Shown here piece by piece: positions 13,861 to 23,299 of a stretch of DNA of 64,000 nt (positions are counted from its first letter, which is position 1; every line of letters begins with the position of its first letter). Source of the DNA: Symbiodinium sp. CCMP2592 (Eukaryota > Sar > Dinophyceae > Suessiales > Symbiodiniaceae); contig CAJNDT010001879.1 of assembly GCA_905221615.1 (NCBI GenBank), positions 1 to 64,000 on the forward strand, read 5' to 3'. Below the pieces are notes generated by a model. The model made no database searches. It was not told where the DNA came from and saw nothing but the letters and a program-made list of their open reading frames with translations. Both the position numbers and the translations under genes were made by a program.

Positions 13861-14011
13861 ATTCCAGCACATGATACACTCTCACAGCAACGACTCGTTT
13901 CTTTTCACATCTGGCTCGATAGATCGTTTATGTGAGCTATGCCAAAGCCCATCCACGGGGAAGGCAGGAAAGACCTGCATGCCCCAATGGAGTGGCCCCT
14001 CTGCATACCCA
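13861..14011 (-). repeat. YR element internal repeat B1 (151 bp)
   Basis: Perfect copy of B2. It sits just downstream of the pol stop codon on the coding strand, with 57 bp between them. Confidence 0.93.
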
Positions 14012-14068
14012 ATGTGGAAAACAATTCTCCCAATGTGGAAAGAAAGGGAAGCAGCTTCAAGCAGTTAC

Positions 14069-17000
14069 TCAGTGAACCGTTCGCTTACACGAAAGGTCAT
14101 CACCGAAAGCAGCGAGTAGCGTTCCCAGTGTGAGGTCCGGTAAGTGCCGAACAGGGGGCAGCGACACTTCCAAAACTTCCCATGATGGTAGCGCCGCTCG
14201 GACGCCCTGCCTGGACATAGCGTCAATGATATTGGCGTTACTTTCCACATGCTCATAGTAGCACCGCGTTTGGGTCCGAGCATGCAGCAAATGAATCATG
14301 GCACACAGGGCCGAGCAATCCTCCTGAGGCGAGTAGCCCTTGATGAGAGCGGCTAATGCTCCTTGATTGTCAACAAAATGCAACAAATCGCAGCCCTGCA
14401 GCAAAGAGCCTAGAGCCTGGGGCACCAAAGCCGCGGCTAAAACTTCAGCCTGGTTGATTTGCGTTTTCCGGGGAAGGAGCGCCCGGAGGTAATCATCAGG
14501 GACACACAAATAAGCACACTTGGGTCTTGACCACTTGGCACAGAACGCTACGAAGGCCATGCCGGCAGGTTGGCCCTCTTCCCACATCGCATCTGTGTAA
14601 ACAACAATGCAGTCTGCGGGATTTGGAACCAAATTGACGGTTCGCCCAGGCAACAAACGCATCGCAAGCCGAAGAAACTGCAAGGATTCACTCACTGGAG
14701 ATGCGATCTCGGCTGGCAAAGTGCCGTACTGTACCGCGACCAGTGCGTTTTCACAACCTCGCAAACATCGACCAGTAAGAGTCGACCCAGCAAAACATGC
14801 CTTGGCACGCAATTTTCCCGCCAAAGCGGGGTCCAAAAACCCTTTCTTCTGGATGCTCTCTACCATAGCAGTCAAGGCTTCGCGACGCCCTTTTTTGCAA
14901 TCTATGCCTAGCTCACCATGGCTGAACACTCGGCTGGAGTCCAATTGGCATCCGATGTACGTGACCATCGTGCTCATAGCTTGCCCCTTGTGCTCGCTGA
15001 AAGTTGTTCCGATCAAACCTCCAAGTTCACGCAAGCATACACGGGCCGTTCCCTTGCCCAGATTTGTGTCTACAACTCCGAAATCATCATAAAAGTGCGT
15101 GTTGCACACTGCAAGAAGGCGGGTTAGCACTGCGACCAACAAGCCCGGTGCCCTGTTGTAGTTGTTCACGCTGGATTTGAGACCGAAGGCATGCCCAACA
15201 AGCGGCATGAAGGCAACGGTCTTCCAGTGACGATGAAACACCGCCACAACGGACCAGTGTTGTTGCGTGTCTGCCGTGGGGTAATTACGATAGGCATCGT
15301 CCTCATCGTCAACGCCGATCTCCAGCTTCAAGCACATATTACAGCTAGCAGCTTGCTGCTCAAGGAAGGTCTTGTGCAACAGGAACTGCTTGCAAGCAGA
15401 AGCAAAGAACTCCAGACTTGTGGTGTGCACGCGCTCGCGTGTAATGGTGGCACCGTTGTGCCCAGCAGTCCTACCGTTGTCGATGGCTCGGAACTTGTTG
15501 TTATGCTCTTGCTTGATAACATACCTGGGCAAAGGTCGCCAGGAGTTCACGCCAAAGCGAGCATCCATAGCTTGTCGAGTAAAGAAACCCTCTCCAGAGC
15601 CCTTGTCAATGTCCTTTTGCGTTAAGCGCAACAACTCTTCATCCCACTCTTCGAGAGAATGAGGGCGCATGGATTCGCAGAGGTGTGTGACAAAGGCGGC
15701 ACTGGAGTTCAACAATCCGTCCACAGACTCTGTTGTGTGCGATGGTTCGGTCATGCGCAACACGTTGCTGACTTCAACATCACCTACGATGTCAAAACCA
15801 ACAATGAGGCGCCATGTGAAGTTCACATCCGGCCAGCTCAGGACACACTGCAGCCATAGCAAGAAACCGAGATGGAATTTGGCGGCGACGCGAGTAACCC
15901 GCTCCGACATGAGCTTCCGCAACGCGGCCGACAGAGGTTCCAGACTTTTTGCAACGGCAACCAATTCCCGGAGCACCTTCCGCCTCCATGCAGGAAGATT
16001 GCTCCCTTGCGAGGCTGCGAAATCAATTGCAAAGGAAGTGTCACACGGAAGGAGTGGGCCCGAGGCATACGGATGGCCATAAACCGTGACATGATTCAAA
16101 GCTTCTTGGACATGTTCGCGTGCACTGAAGCCCCACGGAATGAGGCGCGGCAAGCCATGCTTGTGCGTCTCACCACCTCTTTGTTGTCCAGCAGCAACAG
16201 CACTCAAACCTCGGAGATCATGTTCTCTCAGGTCAGGTGCTGGGTCAAATTTCTTACCGCGACGAATGCATTCATGCCAAAAGATATGCAAGTGATGACT
16301 AGGGCCCGCCAGCAAGGAACGGAAGGGACCGACCACCTGAAGCATAGGCGGAGGCAGTTTGGCACAGTATGCTGCAACATCCGGGTCAACTGCATCACAC
16401 AGCGACGGAGACGGTGCAATGACGGAGCCAGATGCAACATGCAGCAAGCAGAACAACAAGATAGCAAGGGAAGGCACGTGGGAGGAGCGTGCCAAAACTG
16501 CACACCGCTCTCGCTCTTGGCCCTTCAACGGGCCCACATGCGTGTGACCACGTGGCAACCGCAAAAGGACCTCACGATGTTCAGCGCTGAGAGTTTGCCA
16601 CGTTCCAACATCGCGATGCCACAACAAGTTTGACGCTTCATACTGGGAGCTATCATACCAGGCATGTGTTTGCTGGCGCTTTAGGGCCGCAGCGGAGGAT
16701 GCGCGACTTGCTGTCAAGCTGACTAAGGAGCGCGTGAAAGGCAAGAAACGGCCCTCCTTGTACCTAGAAGTCGCAGCTTCTGCAAGATACTCAGGCTGAA
16801 ACTGTCCTTTAAACACAGAGGTCAATGCAGGCAAGCCTCGGTCAGACTCAGGCAACATCAATTCAACTGCAACATTGCTGAAGCAAGGATTGAGCAGTCC
16901 TTGCAGCGGAACCGCCAAGTCACGGTTGCACCAGAAGAGGCGGTCACGCCGAACCCAACCAAGCTCTGCAGCATTGAAGCGCAACGGCTTCCATGCAGTC

Positions 17001-17779
17001 ACATCACTGCTGGCAAGTTGTGTGGACACGCGACGAGCACCAGCAGTGCCCATGGAAGCCACGGTTTCAAGCAACCACAAAAATTCAAGCTTTTTGTCCG
17101 CGCACAAAACTCGACACACTTCCAAAATGCGCCTGAACTGCTGAAGCAGGCGTGCGCCCTGGCTCCTGACAGGCCCCGGTGCAGAGACATCCGGCGAAGA
17201 GACAGCACCGACCAGCAGGAATGCGGAGGCTTGTACTCCCTCCAGCACCTGTCGAAGTGCATGTTGGGTCACCGCTTCAACCGCACCTAACTGAACCAGT
17301 GCCGGGAAACGCTTCGCAAGCACTTCCGAAGCGCAAGGATCAACTTCGGAGCTAAGGGCAAGCACAACAGGGCAACCAAGCTCCTTCAAAGCAAGCCAAG
17401 CACTGCCGACGACATCAAAAGCACACAGGACAACTAATGGGCACTTCAATGGGCCAAGCCTGCGCTTGAAGTGTTGCACCGCGGCAGTCGCGGAACTCAA
17501 AGCTGGCGCACATGACAAGTTCCTTTGGCACAACGATGCCGATGGAAAATCTGCGCAAGTGGGTGACACGCGACATGGGTCACGCTGCGTTCCATAGATT
17601 TCCGCTCTCATGGTCTGTGGGGGTTGGGGCAAGCCTAAACCCCAAAACGGAGGACCAGGGTGACTAGGGAGTGTCCTAACTGTCCGCGAGGGAGGGTCAT
17701 GCAAGCGCAGCTGCGTTCCAGGCACAGTCACACGATCCCCCGGCTGCGCCGCCACGGACGAAGCACGGGGGAGATGTCC
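14069..17779 (-). CDS. Retroelement Pol: DNMT3-like domain, reverse transcriptase, RNase H
   Basis: Open for 1,236 codons directly after the Gag stop, in the Gag frame. Residue numbers below count from the GTG at 17,755; the first ATG is codon 49, at 17,611. Residues ~105-290 match DNMT3-type C5-methyltransferases: motif I LCAFDVVGSAWLALKELG, a motif IV region SSPDVSA (188-189, Pro-Asp where Pro-Cys is expected), LLETVASMG where ENV is expected (230-232) and DRLFWCN (271-277). The nucleophilic Cys is absent, so methyltransferase activity is unlikely. The RT spans ~740-900, with FRAIDNGRTAG, motif A near DDAYRNYP, motif B GHAFGLKSS and the catalytic FYDDF (888-892). RNase H at ~1045-1185 has TDA (D1055), E1104, D1129 and D1178. 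Expression probably needs UAG readthrough or reinitiation. Confidence 0.92.
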   Translation of the reverse strand, partial: GHLPRASSVAAQPGDRVTVPGTQLRLHDPPSRTVRTLPSHPGPPFWGLGLPQPPQTMRAEIYGTQRDPCRVSPTCADFPSASLCQRNLSCAPALSSATAAVQHFKRRLGPLKCPLVVLCAFDVVGSAWLALKELGCPVVLALSSEVDPCASEVLAKRFPALVQLGAVEAVTQHALRQVLEGVQASAFLLVGAVSSPDVSAPGPVRSQGARLLQQFRRILEVCRVLCADKKLEFLWLLETVASMGTAGARRVSTQLASSDVTAWKPLRFNAAELGWVRRDRLFWCNRDLAVPLQGLLNPCFSNVAVELMLPESDRGLPALTSVFKGQFQPEYLAEAATSRYKEGRFLPFTRSLVSLTASRASSAAALKRQQTHAWYDSSQYEASNLLWHRDVGTWQTLSAEHREVLLRLPRGHTHVGPLKGQERERCAVLARSSHVPSLAILLFCLLHVASGSVIAPSPSLCDAVDPDVAAYCAKLPPPMLQVVGPFRSLLAGPSHHLHIFWHECIRRGKKFDPAPDLREHDLRGLSAVAAGQQRGGETHKHGLPRLIPWGFSAREHVQEALNHVTVYGHPYASGPLLPCDTSFAIDFAASQGSNLPAWRRKVLRELVAVAKSLEPLSAALRKLMSERVTRVAAKFHLGFLLWLQCVLSWPDVNFTWRLIVGFDIVGDVEVSNVLRMTEPSHTTESVDGLLNSSAAFVTHLCESMRPHSLEEWDEELLRLTQKDIDKGSGEGFFTRQAMDARFGVNSWRPLPRYVIKQEHNNKFRAIDNGRTAGHNGATITRERVHTTSLEFFASACKQFLLHKTFLEQQAASCNMCLKLEIGVDDEDDAYRNYPTADTQQHWSVVAVFHRHWKTVAFMPLVGHAFGLKSSVNNYNRAPGLLVAVLTRLLAVCNTHFYDDFGVVDTNLGKGTARVCLRELGGLIGTTFSEHKGQAMSTMVTYIGCQLDSSRVFSHGELGIDCKKGRREALTAMVESIQKKGFLDPALAGKLRAKACFAGSTLTGRCLRGCENALVAVQYGTLPAEIASPVSESLQFLRLAMRLLPGRTVNLVPNPADCIVVYTDAMWEEGQPAGMAFVAFCAKWSRPKCAYLCVPDDYLRALLPRKTQINQAEVLAAALVPQALGSLLQGCDLLHFVDNQGALAALIKGYSPQEDCSALCAMIHLLHARTQTRCYYEHVESNANIIDAMSRQGVRAALPSWEVLEVSLPPVRHLPDLTLGTLLAAFGDDLSCKRTVH

Positions 17780-18898
17780 CTAGTGGCCCTCGCAGCGCCT
17801 GTGACCAGCTGCAGCACACACCTGCCCGTTTTGCAACAAGAAGTTGCACACATGCAATTTCCCGTTAGGGCACTTTGCCTGACAGCCACCCTCATTCCAC
17901 TCGGGACAAATGGGCTTGCCACGGGCAGTTTTCTCGCCAACCCGCGAGGGCCTAGACTTATCTCTCCTCTCCTTATCCGAGCGCAAAACCGTCAAGGAGG
18001 GTACTACCTCCCGTGGGCTGGCCGAGGTAAGTTCCTTGGCTGCTACCGTCGGTGCAACCTCGGAGCCTGCAAATAACCAAAAAGGCGAGGCATCTACAAA
18101 GGACTTCGTGATGGCCTCTCCCATGGTGAAGTCATCTCGAGTGGACTCGTCAGCCTTTCGCAAGGTTGCCAAGTCCACAGTCTTGCCCGAGTTGAGCACC
18201 AATTTGCGCTTGGCACGCTCAACGTATTCGCACGCAAGGTCCCATGGAAGCCATCGTGCGGCGCGCACTTCACCTTTGGCATCCCTGACCTCAAAACAGC
18301 CCACCACGGCCCAACCAGTGAGCAGGAGTTGGAGCCGATCAATGTAGTCATGCACATTCTGCAAGGCGACGGTGTCATCCTCAGCTGCGGCGATGTCCAT
18401 GGACAGCGTATCAGACACTTTGAGCCGCTTAGCGCGGTGCAAGCCCGCACAGGCTTGTGATCTAACGCGATCAACAGGAACCACAGTGAACTGCTTGCGG
18501 TCCACTTCACGCTTGAATCGAGCGAGGAGGTTGTCGCACAAGGAAGTGGTAGGCCTGAGTTTGAAGTGGTAGTAGCTAGTGAAGGCAGCATACAAGCGGT
18601 CCCGGACGAAGGATTCCAAGGGGTCTTCCCAATCTTGGTCACCAATTCCCGCTGCAGCCCGACTCAGTTTGCGCTCCTGTGCCGCAGAATGCTTCCTCCA
18701 CAGTTCAACCAAGGCGGCACGAACCGATCTGTTACCACGGGTGGCCGCAACCTGATCCACAATCAAACTCTGAATCTCTTCCTTGGAGTCCACATAAAAG
18801 GCAAATCTGGCTGGAGTCTTACAGTGCGTGGCCATCCACGTGATCAGCTCCTCCGGAACTCCTTCAGCCTTCAATTCCGCCTCAAACTCTGGGTCCAT
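17780..18898 (-). CDS. Retroelement Gag-like protein with CCCH zinc finger
   Basis: 372 codons starting at the ATG at 18,898 (an in-frame GTG lies two codons upstream). The N-terminal ~90 residues are acidic then basic and helical (PEELITWMATHCKTPARF). The middle part is unrecognised. The C terminus carries C-x7-C-x3-C-x5-H (CPEWNEGGCQAKCPNGKLH) followed by more Cys/His, a nucleic-acid-binding finger expected of Gag. It ends in TAG at 17,782-17,780, immediately followed in frame by pol. Position and finger suggest the RNA-packaging protein; no capsid fold can be proven by eye. A 346-bp gap separates its ATG codon from the recombinase stop. Confidence 0.75.
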   Translation of the reverse strand: MDPEFEAELKAEGVPEELITWMATHCKTPARFAFYVDSKEEIQSLIVDQVAATRGNRSVRAALVELWRKHSAAQERKLSRAAAGIGDQDWEDPLESFVRDRLYAAFTSYYHFKLRPTTSLCDNLLARFKREVDRKQFTVVPVDRVRSQACAGLHRAKRLKVSDTLSMDIAAAEDDTVALQNVHDYIDRLQLLLTGWAVVGCFEVRDAKGEVRAARWLPWDLACEYVERAKRKLVLNSGKTVDLATLRKADESTRDDFTMGEAITKSFVDASPFWLFAGSEVAPTVAAKELTSASPREVVPSLTVLRSDKERRDKSRPSRVGEKTARGKPICPEWNEGGCQAKCPNGKLHVCNFLLQNGQVCAAAGHRRCEGH

Positions 18899-18904
18899 GG
18901 CCAC

Positions 18905-19253
18905 TAGCTACACACGAGAGGACTGTCAAACCGAACTCGGAGCCCCGACACTGCTACGAGGAAACGAGGCAGAGCGAAGCTTGAGGCAGAACAAACCTTC
19001 CGCCGAAAGCCGCAATTTCAAACAAATCCAAACAATCTGTTTTGCGTTCTCACTTTTTTAGTCTAGCTGGTGATTTTGTCGTCATGATGGCGTGTGGCAG
19101 AGCAGCACGAAGCAGCTATGCCAACCCAAGGACCAGTGCGGACAATGGCCCCGAGCAGCGAGGCAGAGCAACAGTGGCTATGCCATGCCATTGTAGACAA
19201 TGGCCGCTGCAGTGGCGAAACAGAGGTGAAACGAAGGGATCTACATGTGGGAG
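18905..19253. other. Spacer between recombinase and Gag frames
   Basis: About 349 bp without a credible frame, within the element. It may hold a promoter or ribosome entry signal for gag-pol, but no motif was recognised. Confidence 0.5.
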
Positions 19254-21155
19254 CTACGGTAGGTCAACTGTTCGGAGATGAAGATCGAGAGCGCACTTTC
19301 GGCACCAAGTCGCAGCAGGAAACCTTACTTTTGCGTCACGGAGCCCACTGCCAATTTGGCACAACTTGCAAACCAATCCGCATTTGGTAGTGGACGGGCC
19401 AGTCCGTCTGTGGAGCCGGGAGTTGGAAGAGATGAGCCAGCGCACAGTAGAAACATGCGATGACGACTCTCCCGAAGAGCCAGAAGCAGACGATGAAGAA
19501 GAGGATTCAGAATCAGAAGCTGGGTCACCAGGCGTCGCCCGTTTCTGTGCCTTCTTTCCCGTGCAACAAGATCTCCAAGTTGCCGAATTTACCTCCTCAG
19601 TCGCGTGTTCACGGGCAGTTGCTAACAGTTTGAAGGCATCGACCACAGCATCGGCACAACGTGCCTTCGCTGCAAAAGCAGCAGCCTCCTTCTCGTTAGC
19701 ATATCTCAACGGCATAACGGAGCTACTACTGCCTCGTGCCCCCTCAGGGGTGGCCCAGTTTCCCAGAGCGTAGCGGCTGGGAATGTCCATGCCGATTGCG
19801 TCAGCAACGGTTGGCATCAGTCTTCTGCACGCCCTTGCCCCAACTGGCGGACCCTGTCGTGCCGGCCAGTGCTTCAGTGGTACAGAAGACACTAACTGAT
19901 TTAGGAAAGAGTAGAACTGAGATGATGCCATATCACTGCCTGTAAACTCCGATGCTTCAAACAGCGAGGTGCCCTTGATGCCTGGCATGAGGTAAGAACA
20001 ATTCCCAGCAACAGCACGCCACTCCGCTGCAAAAGTCGGCAAGAGGTCGAGCTTGCTTTTGCAAAAATGTAGAGCTGGCACGTACCAATGGAAAGGGGGC
20101 GCTGCACAACCGTCCTTTCGAACCTTTCCTCGAGTTGCCAGAAAGACCGCGCCATCAGCTTTGAGTTCAAGCAATGTGGAGCGCTGAGCATGCCGAAAGC
20201 GAGGGCTCCCCAAGGCCATAATGAGGCAGAACTTCGAAAAGTATGCAACCAGTTTGTTTCCACTGGTAGCAAAACACCAAAAAGTCAGGAGATCTCGCGG
20301 AACTAAAACGGCACGCACCCGCGGTGCAGCCGTTTTATCACGAAGAGCACGTCGGACTGCAACATCAGCCACATGCAGGCGTAAACCGAGATGAATTTCC
20401 AGAAAGCGCAGCCTGTTTCGCAGCGATGTCGCACCCGACGCCGTGGAAGTCGATTCCCGTATAAATGAACTCATGGTTACAGGATCAGGGGCGAACAAAC
20501 TCGCTCCATGGGAGCTACACCAGGTGGACCATTTGTCCCAAGTGCTTACCACCTGTCCCAGACCATGGTAATCAAAGTCCGCCAGATGGTCCTGCAAGGA
20601 CTTGAGCCACTGCCCCTGCAACAACGACGTGGGCAGACTACGATACGTGGCCCACAAAGTTGACGCCTGGTTTGACTGGAGGAAAATGTCAACGAGCTTG
20701 CCCGCAAGATCGAACGCTTTGCTGCAATCACGCCCGTTGGTGTCTAGAACAATAGACAACCTTGTAGGCAGAGTTGGTACCGGCACGGGTTGGGCGATCT
20801 CGACACTGTTTGGCACAGGAGATACCAGGCGAGAGACCTTGGCGTGCCTGCCATGCAACTGCGGAGTGCCAGGACTGTCGGCTAAAATGCACCCATCCTT
20901 TGTCGCCTTCCGAGACAACTGCAGATCCGCAATCCTCTGCAAAGGACCAAGCTTAGAATCAACCTTCGCTATCTCTTCGGGTGAATACCCAAAAGCAAAA
21001 TCACGCAATGTGTTGATGCCATTCAGTGCCAAACGCGTACCCAAAGCTGCAACACGCTCTTTTGTGTCGCATTCGCTAACCAAGAAAGCCTTTAAGCAAG
21101 CTTGCAAGGGAAGCGCTACTCGAGCGGGATTTCCTGAACTGCTGCCTGACGACAT
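19254..21155 (-). CDS. Retroelement tyrosine recombinase
   Basis: 633 aa from a true ATG at 21,155, first gene of the element, 98 bp inside repeat A1. A core-binding domain lies at ~195-265 (STWDKWSTWCSSHG, then NRLRFLEIHLGL). The catalytic domain has box I at MALGSPRFRHAQRSTL (R319/R321), a Lys hairpin near TRGKVRKDG (344-347), box II at RACRRLMPTVADAIG (441-455), LGNW (464-467) and the nucleophile in MPLRYANEK (Y485). The usual HxxR reads RxxR (R441, R444), so the His is replaced; Tyr and the Trp/His position are kept. The tail has a Ser-rich linker (~550-568) and a CGLVCKLC...WCRKC finger (592-621). The enzyme would integrate the circular DNA copy by strand exchange. Confidence 0.9.
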   Translation of the reverse strand: MSSGSSSGNPARVALPLQACLKAFLVSECDTKERVAALGTRLALNGINTLRDFAFGYSPEEIAKVDSKLGPLQRIADLQLSRKATKDGCILADSPGTPQLHGRHAKVSRLVSPVPNSVEIAQPVPVPTLPTRLSIVLDTNGRDCSKAFDLAGKLVDIFLQSNQASTLWATYRSLPTSLLQGQWLKSLQDHLADFDYHGLGQVVSTWDKWSTWCSSHGASLFAPDPVTMSSFIRESTSTASGATSLRNRLRFLEIHLGLRLHVADVAVRRALRDKTAAPRVRAVLVPRDLLTFWCFATSGNKLVAYFSKFCLIMALGSPRFRHAQRSTLLELKADGAVFLATRGKVRKDGCAAPPFHWYVPALHFCKSKLDLLPTFAAEWRAVAGNCSYLMPGIKGTSLFEASEFTGSDMASSQFYSFLNQLVSSVPLKHWPARQGPPVGARACRRLMPTVADAIGMDIPSRYALGNWATPEGARGSSSSVMPLRYANEKEAAAFAAKARCADAVVDAFKLLATAREHATEEVNSATWRSCCTGKKAQKRATPGDPASDSESSSSSSASGSSGESSSHVSTVRWLISSNSRLHRRTGPSTTKCGLVCKLCQIGSGLRDAKVRFPAATWCRKCALDLHLRTVDLP

Positions 21156-21253
21156 CGCGAGAAAAGAGACTGAAGATGCAGCGCAGGTCAGAATTTTCCA
21201 TCCCCTTCAAGGTCGCAGCATTGCTGTCGCCCCCCTCTCGAGCTAACAGTGGG

Positions 21254-21350
21254 GGGTCAAACGAAAGCTTGAGGCTGAGACCTGCAGTGAGACATGGCAT
21301 GCGACATGGAATTTCAAGTTCACCTGGCCTGCCCACCGTGAAACTTAGCA
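21254..21350 (-). repeat. YR element terminal repeat A1 (97 bp)
   Basis: Outer 5' repeat of the element on the coding strand; 97 bp with one difference from A2. The element boundary is taken as 21,350 because homology to A2 stops there, where A2 runs into B1. Confidence 0.93.
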
Positions 21351-22429
21351 ATGGCATGCAGGGATTTAAGGCAAAGCCAAGGAAGAGCTGAGGGTTCTTA
21401 CAGCACAGCAACGCTACGTCTCAGCAGACCAAGTTTCCATGCGGTGCACGGGGATAATGCCCTTCCAGCATAAGATGATCAAACCACCGATGATAAGGTA
21501 CTTCCTGGCATCAAGGCTGCCCGGCAAAACGCAGGGCCTGACGTGATCACGTGATCCGACCAGTGCTGCCGAAGTGGCTGCATCCCTCCGAAACCTATCC
21601 CACTGCTCCAGGAGTCATCGTAGTCGGAGTAGCCTGAAACATCAGTCAAGAGTGCAAGCAAGAGCGATCCACTGCCAGGGGGCAGATACACTTCCCAAAA
21701 CGCTGCTCGGAGCTTTGCAGACGTGACTACACACCGGCATAAGGCCGGATCCGAGATCATCTTCTTCATATCTGGCTGTTCTGCGGTGATGCGCGGGCTC
21801 TTCACCTTTGTCGCCAACAGCTGAAATCAGTCTTAAACCACAATCCGAGAAACTCGATTTAATGATGTTTGATTGTGGAGCCGAGCGTCGGCGTTCGTTC
21901 CTATATGTCCTTTCTTCGGAGAAGTCTGCACCATCGGTTCGGCTTTGAAAGGACGATGGTGTTCTCCTGTCGCGTATGCACAAGCCCGAGATCTGCTCTG
22001 ATTGGCTCAAGGCGATTTGCAAATCAGGTCTCCTTCCACTGTGCCTGGAGCCGGCCTGCATCACAGCGCTGACGATCAGCACAACCTGATCGGGGCGGGC
22101 TTGCAGCACGATTTCTTGAGTACGGTGCCAAAGCTTAAGGCTGGGAGCTACGGCCACACCCAGTAGGACTTGCCACCAAGTGTATCCAGAATTGGCGAGC
22201 CACACCTGAGCTTGAGAAAGCGACAATGTGAGGGCACGGTACCCCCTGACTTGCTGCGGACTAGAGTCTTGCATGTGGGCACAGCCACGTTGTAGCCCAC
22301 CTTATACACTTGCTCTGGCATGGAAAGACAAGACCACCAGCCTGCAAGGGCCAAGTCACGGAAGGCACTGTTCGCCAGGTCTGTCACCTTTTGGCCCCTT
22401 GGCCAAGAATAACACCATGCAGCCGAAAT
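21351..22429. other. No recognisable gene
   Basis: This flank of the YR element has short frames only, all of chance-like composition on both strands. No repeats beyond the element were noted. Confidence 0.45.
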
Positions 22430-22459
22430 TTACCGACGGCCCACGAGAAATATCGAAAA

Positions 22460-22600
22460 AATCTGAGCCACAGACAGCCCGGGCCCGCCGGGCCCGCCGG
22501 GCCCGCGGGGCCCCGCTTGCTCTGCTCCAAGTCGAAGCAAATTCGAATCCTTCAGGCTTTTCCTCAGGCGCTGCAGCTTGAGAGAGAAGATTGGAATGTC
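22460..22600 (-). CDS. Candidate exon with collagen-like Gly-Pro repeats
   Basis: The minus strand reads a basic helix (QRLRKSLKDSNLLRLGAEQ) followed by four Gly-X-Y triplets, GPRGPGGPGGPG. A similar arrangement occurs in the gene at 44.6-46.4 kb. The exon edges and neighbours are not defined. The underlying DNA is a run of GGGCCCGCC units, so a simple GC repeat read by chance remains possible. Confidence 0.4.
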
Positions 22601-23299
22601 TGGCCACCGTAGTCCGCAAAAGACTACCTCCCGCAAAACGTCACAGCTACATACAGCCACGACCCATTGAACCTAGATGAAAACGTAGAGCGGTTAAGCT
22701 GCGGCCCTCTGCCCTCGGCGATGTCGACAACATATCGTCCAGAAGCCTGCAGCGCAACGTTTGTGATTTCGGTAACTTACCACACATATACAACGTCAGC
22801 GTCTATGAAAGCACCAGCCTCATCCAATCGAACAACAGTCGCCTTCAAGGAGCTGGCTCTCATTGCTATCAAGCTACTAGTACCCCAGTCCTCAAGCGCT
22901 CACACTGAGGTGCTCATCTAGGAATCCTCTAGGTAAAGTCCACTCAAGTTGCCAGCTTTGCCAGCTGGATCCCCGCCCCGACACCTTTGGCATCCTACCC
23001 TCCACCCCAATCCCCAACGCCCTCCACCCTACCTAGCCTAACCTGATTTCCGATGCGCAGTTTCTGATTCACGGCCCTGTTTTGGTACTAGTCCGCGCGT
23101 GGTTCAGGTCTCCCGCAGGCATGCATGCAGCCTCCTGATCATTGTCAATGGGCTGGACACGTGACGTTCATGCAAATCCACCCTCGTTTGCTCATGTGTG
23201 TTCCACTATTGGCTCCCGAGGTTTGCAAGCGCTGCCGGGTGCACAGTTCACAGCTTGAGACAGTGGGCGGAGGAAGTCGGCCAAAAGTATGCAGAACAT

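Larger units (their letters stand above)
13530..21350 (-). mobile_element. Complete tyrosine-recombinase retrotransposon (DIRS/Ngaro/PAT-like) with DNMT domain
   Basis: The element is 7,821 bp and reads on the minus strand. Its ends are defined by split direct repeats. A1 (21,254-21,350) is the 5' end, and B1 (13,861-14,011), A2 (13,764-13,860) and B2 (13,530-13,680) form the 3' end. This A1-body-B1A2-B2 layout is the known hallmark of Ngaro/PAT-type YR retroelements, which replicate through circles and integrate without target duplication. The B1|A2 junction equals the sequence formed when the outer ends are joined. Gene order is tyrosine recombinase, Gag-like, then DNMT3-like/RT/RNase H. 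LTRs, an integrase and a protease were not seen. All three frames are long and open and the repeats are nearly identical, so the copy is young. The inferred empty site joins the sequence before 13,530 to that after 21,350. Confidence 0.92.

Noticed and set aside
13764..14011. Tandem duplication of host DNA as the source of the repeats
   Set aside because: The A and B repeats are arranged as required by circular integration, and the A copy lies 7.3 kb away exactly at the other element end.
14607..16633. Plus-strand open frames across the retroelement Pol (for example 253 codons at 15,872)
   Set aside because: They are antisense shadows of the RT and RNase H coding sequence and have no motif of their own.
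17753..17755. GTG as the start codon of Pol
   Set aside because: A eukaryotic gene would not normally start at GTG. The frame is open back to the Gag UAG, so readthrough or a downstream ATG at 17,611 is more likely.
13530..21350. LTR retrotransposon interpretation of the 13-21 kb element
   Set aside because: The repeats are split (A...B A B) rather than a single LTR at each end. A tyrosine recombinase is present and no integrase or protease is seen.
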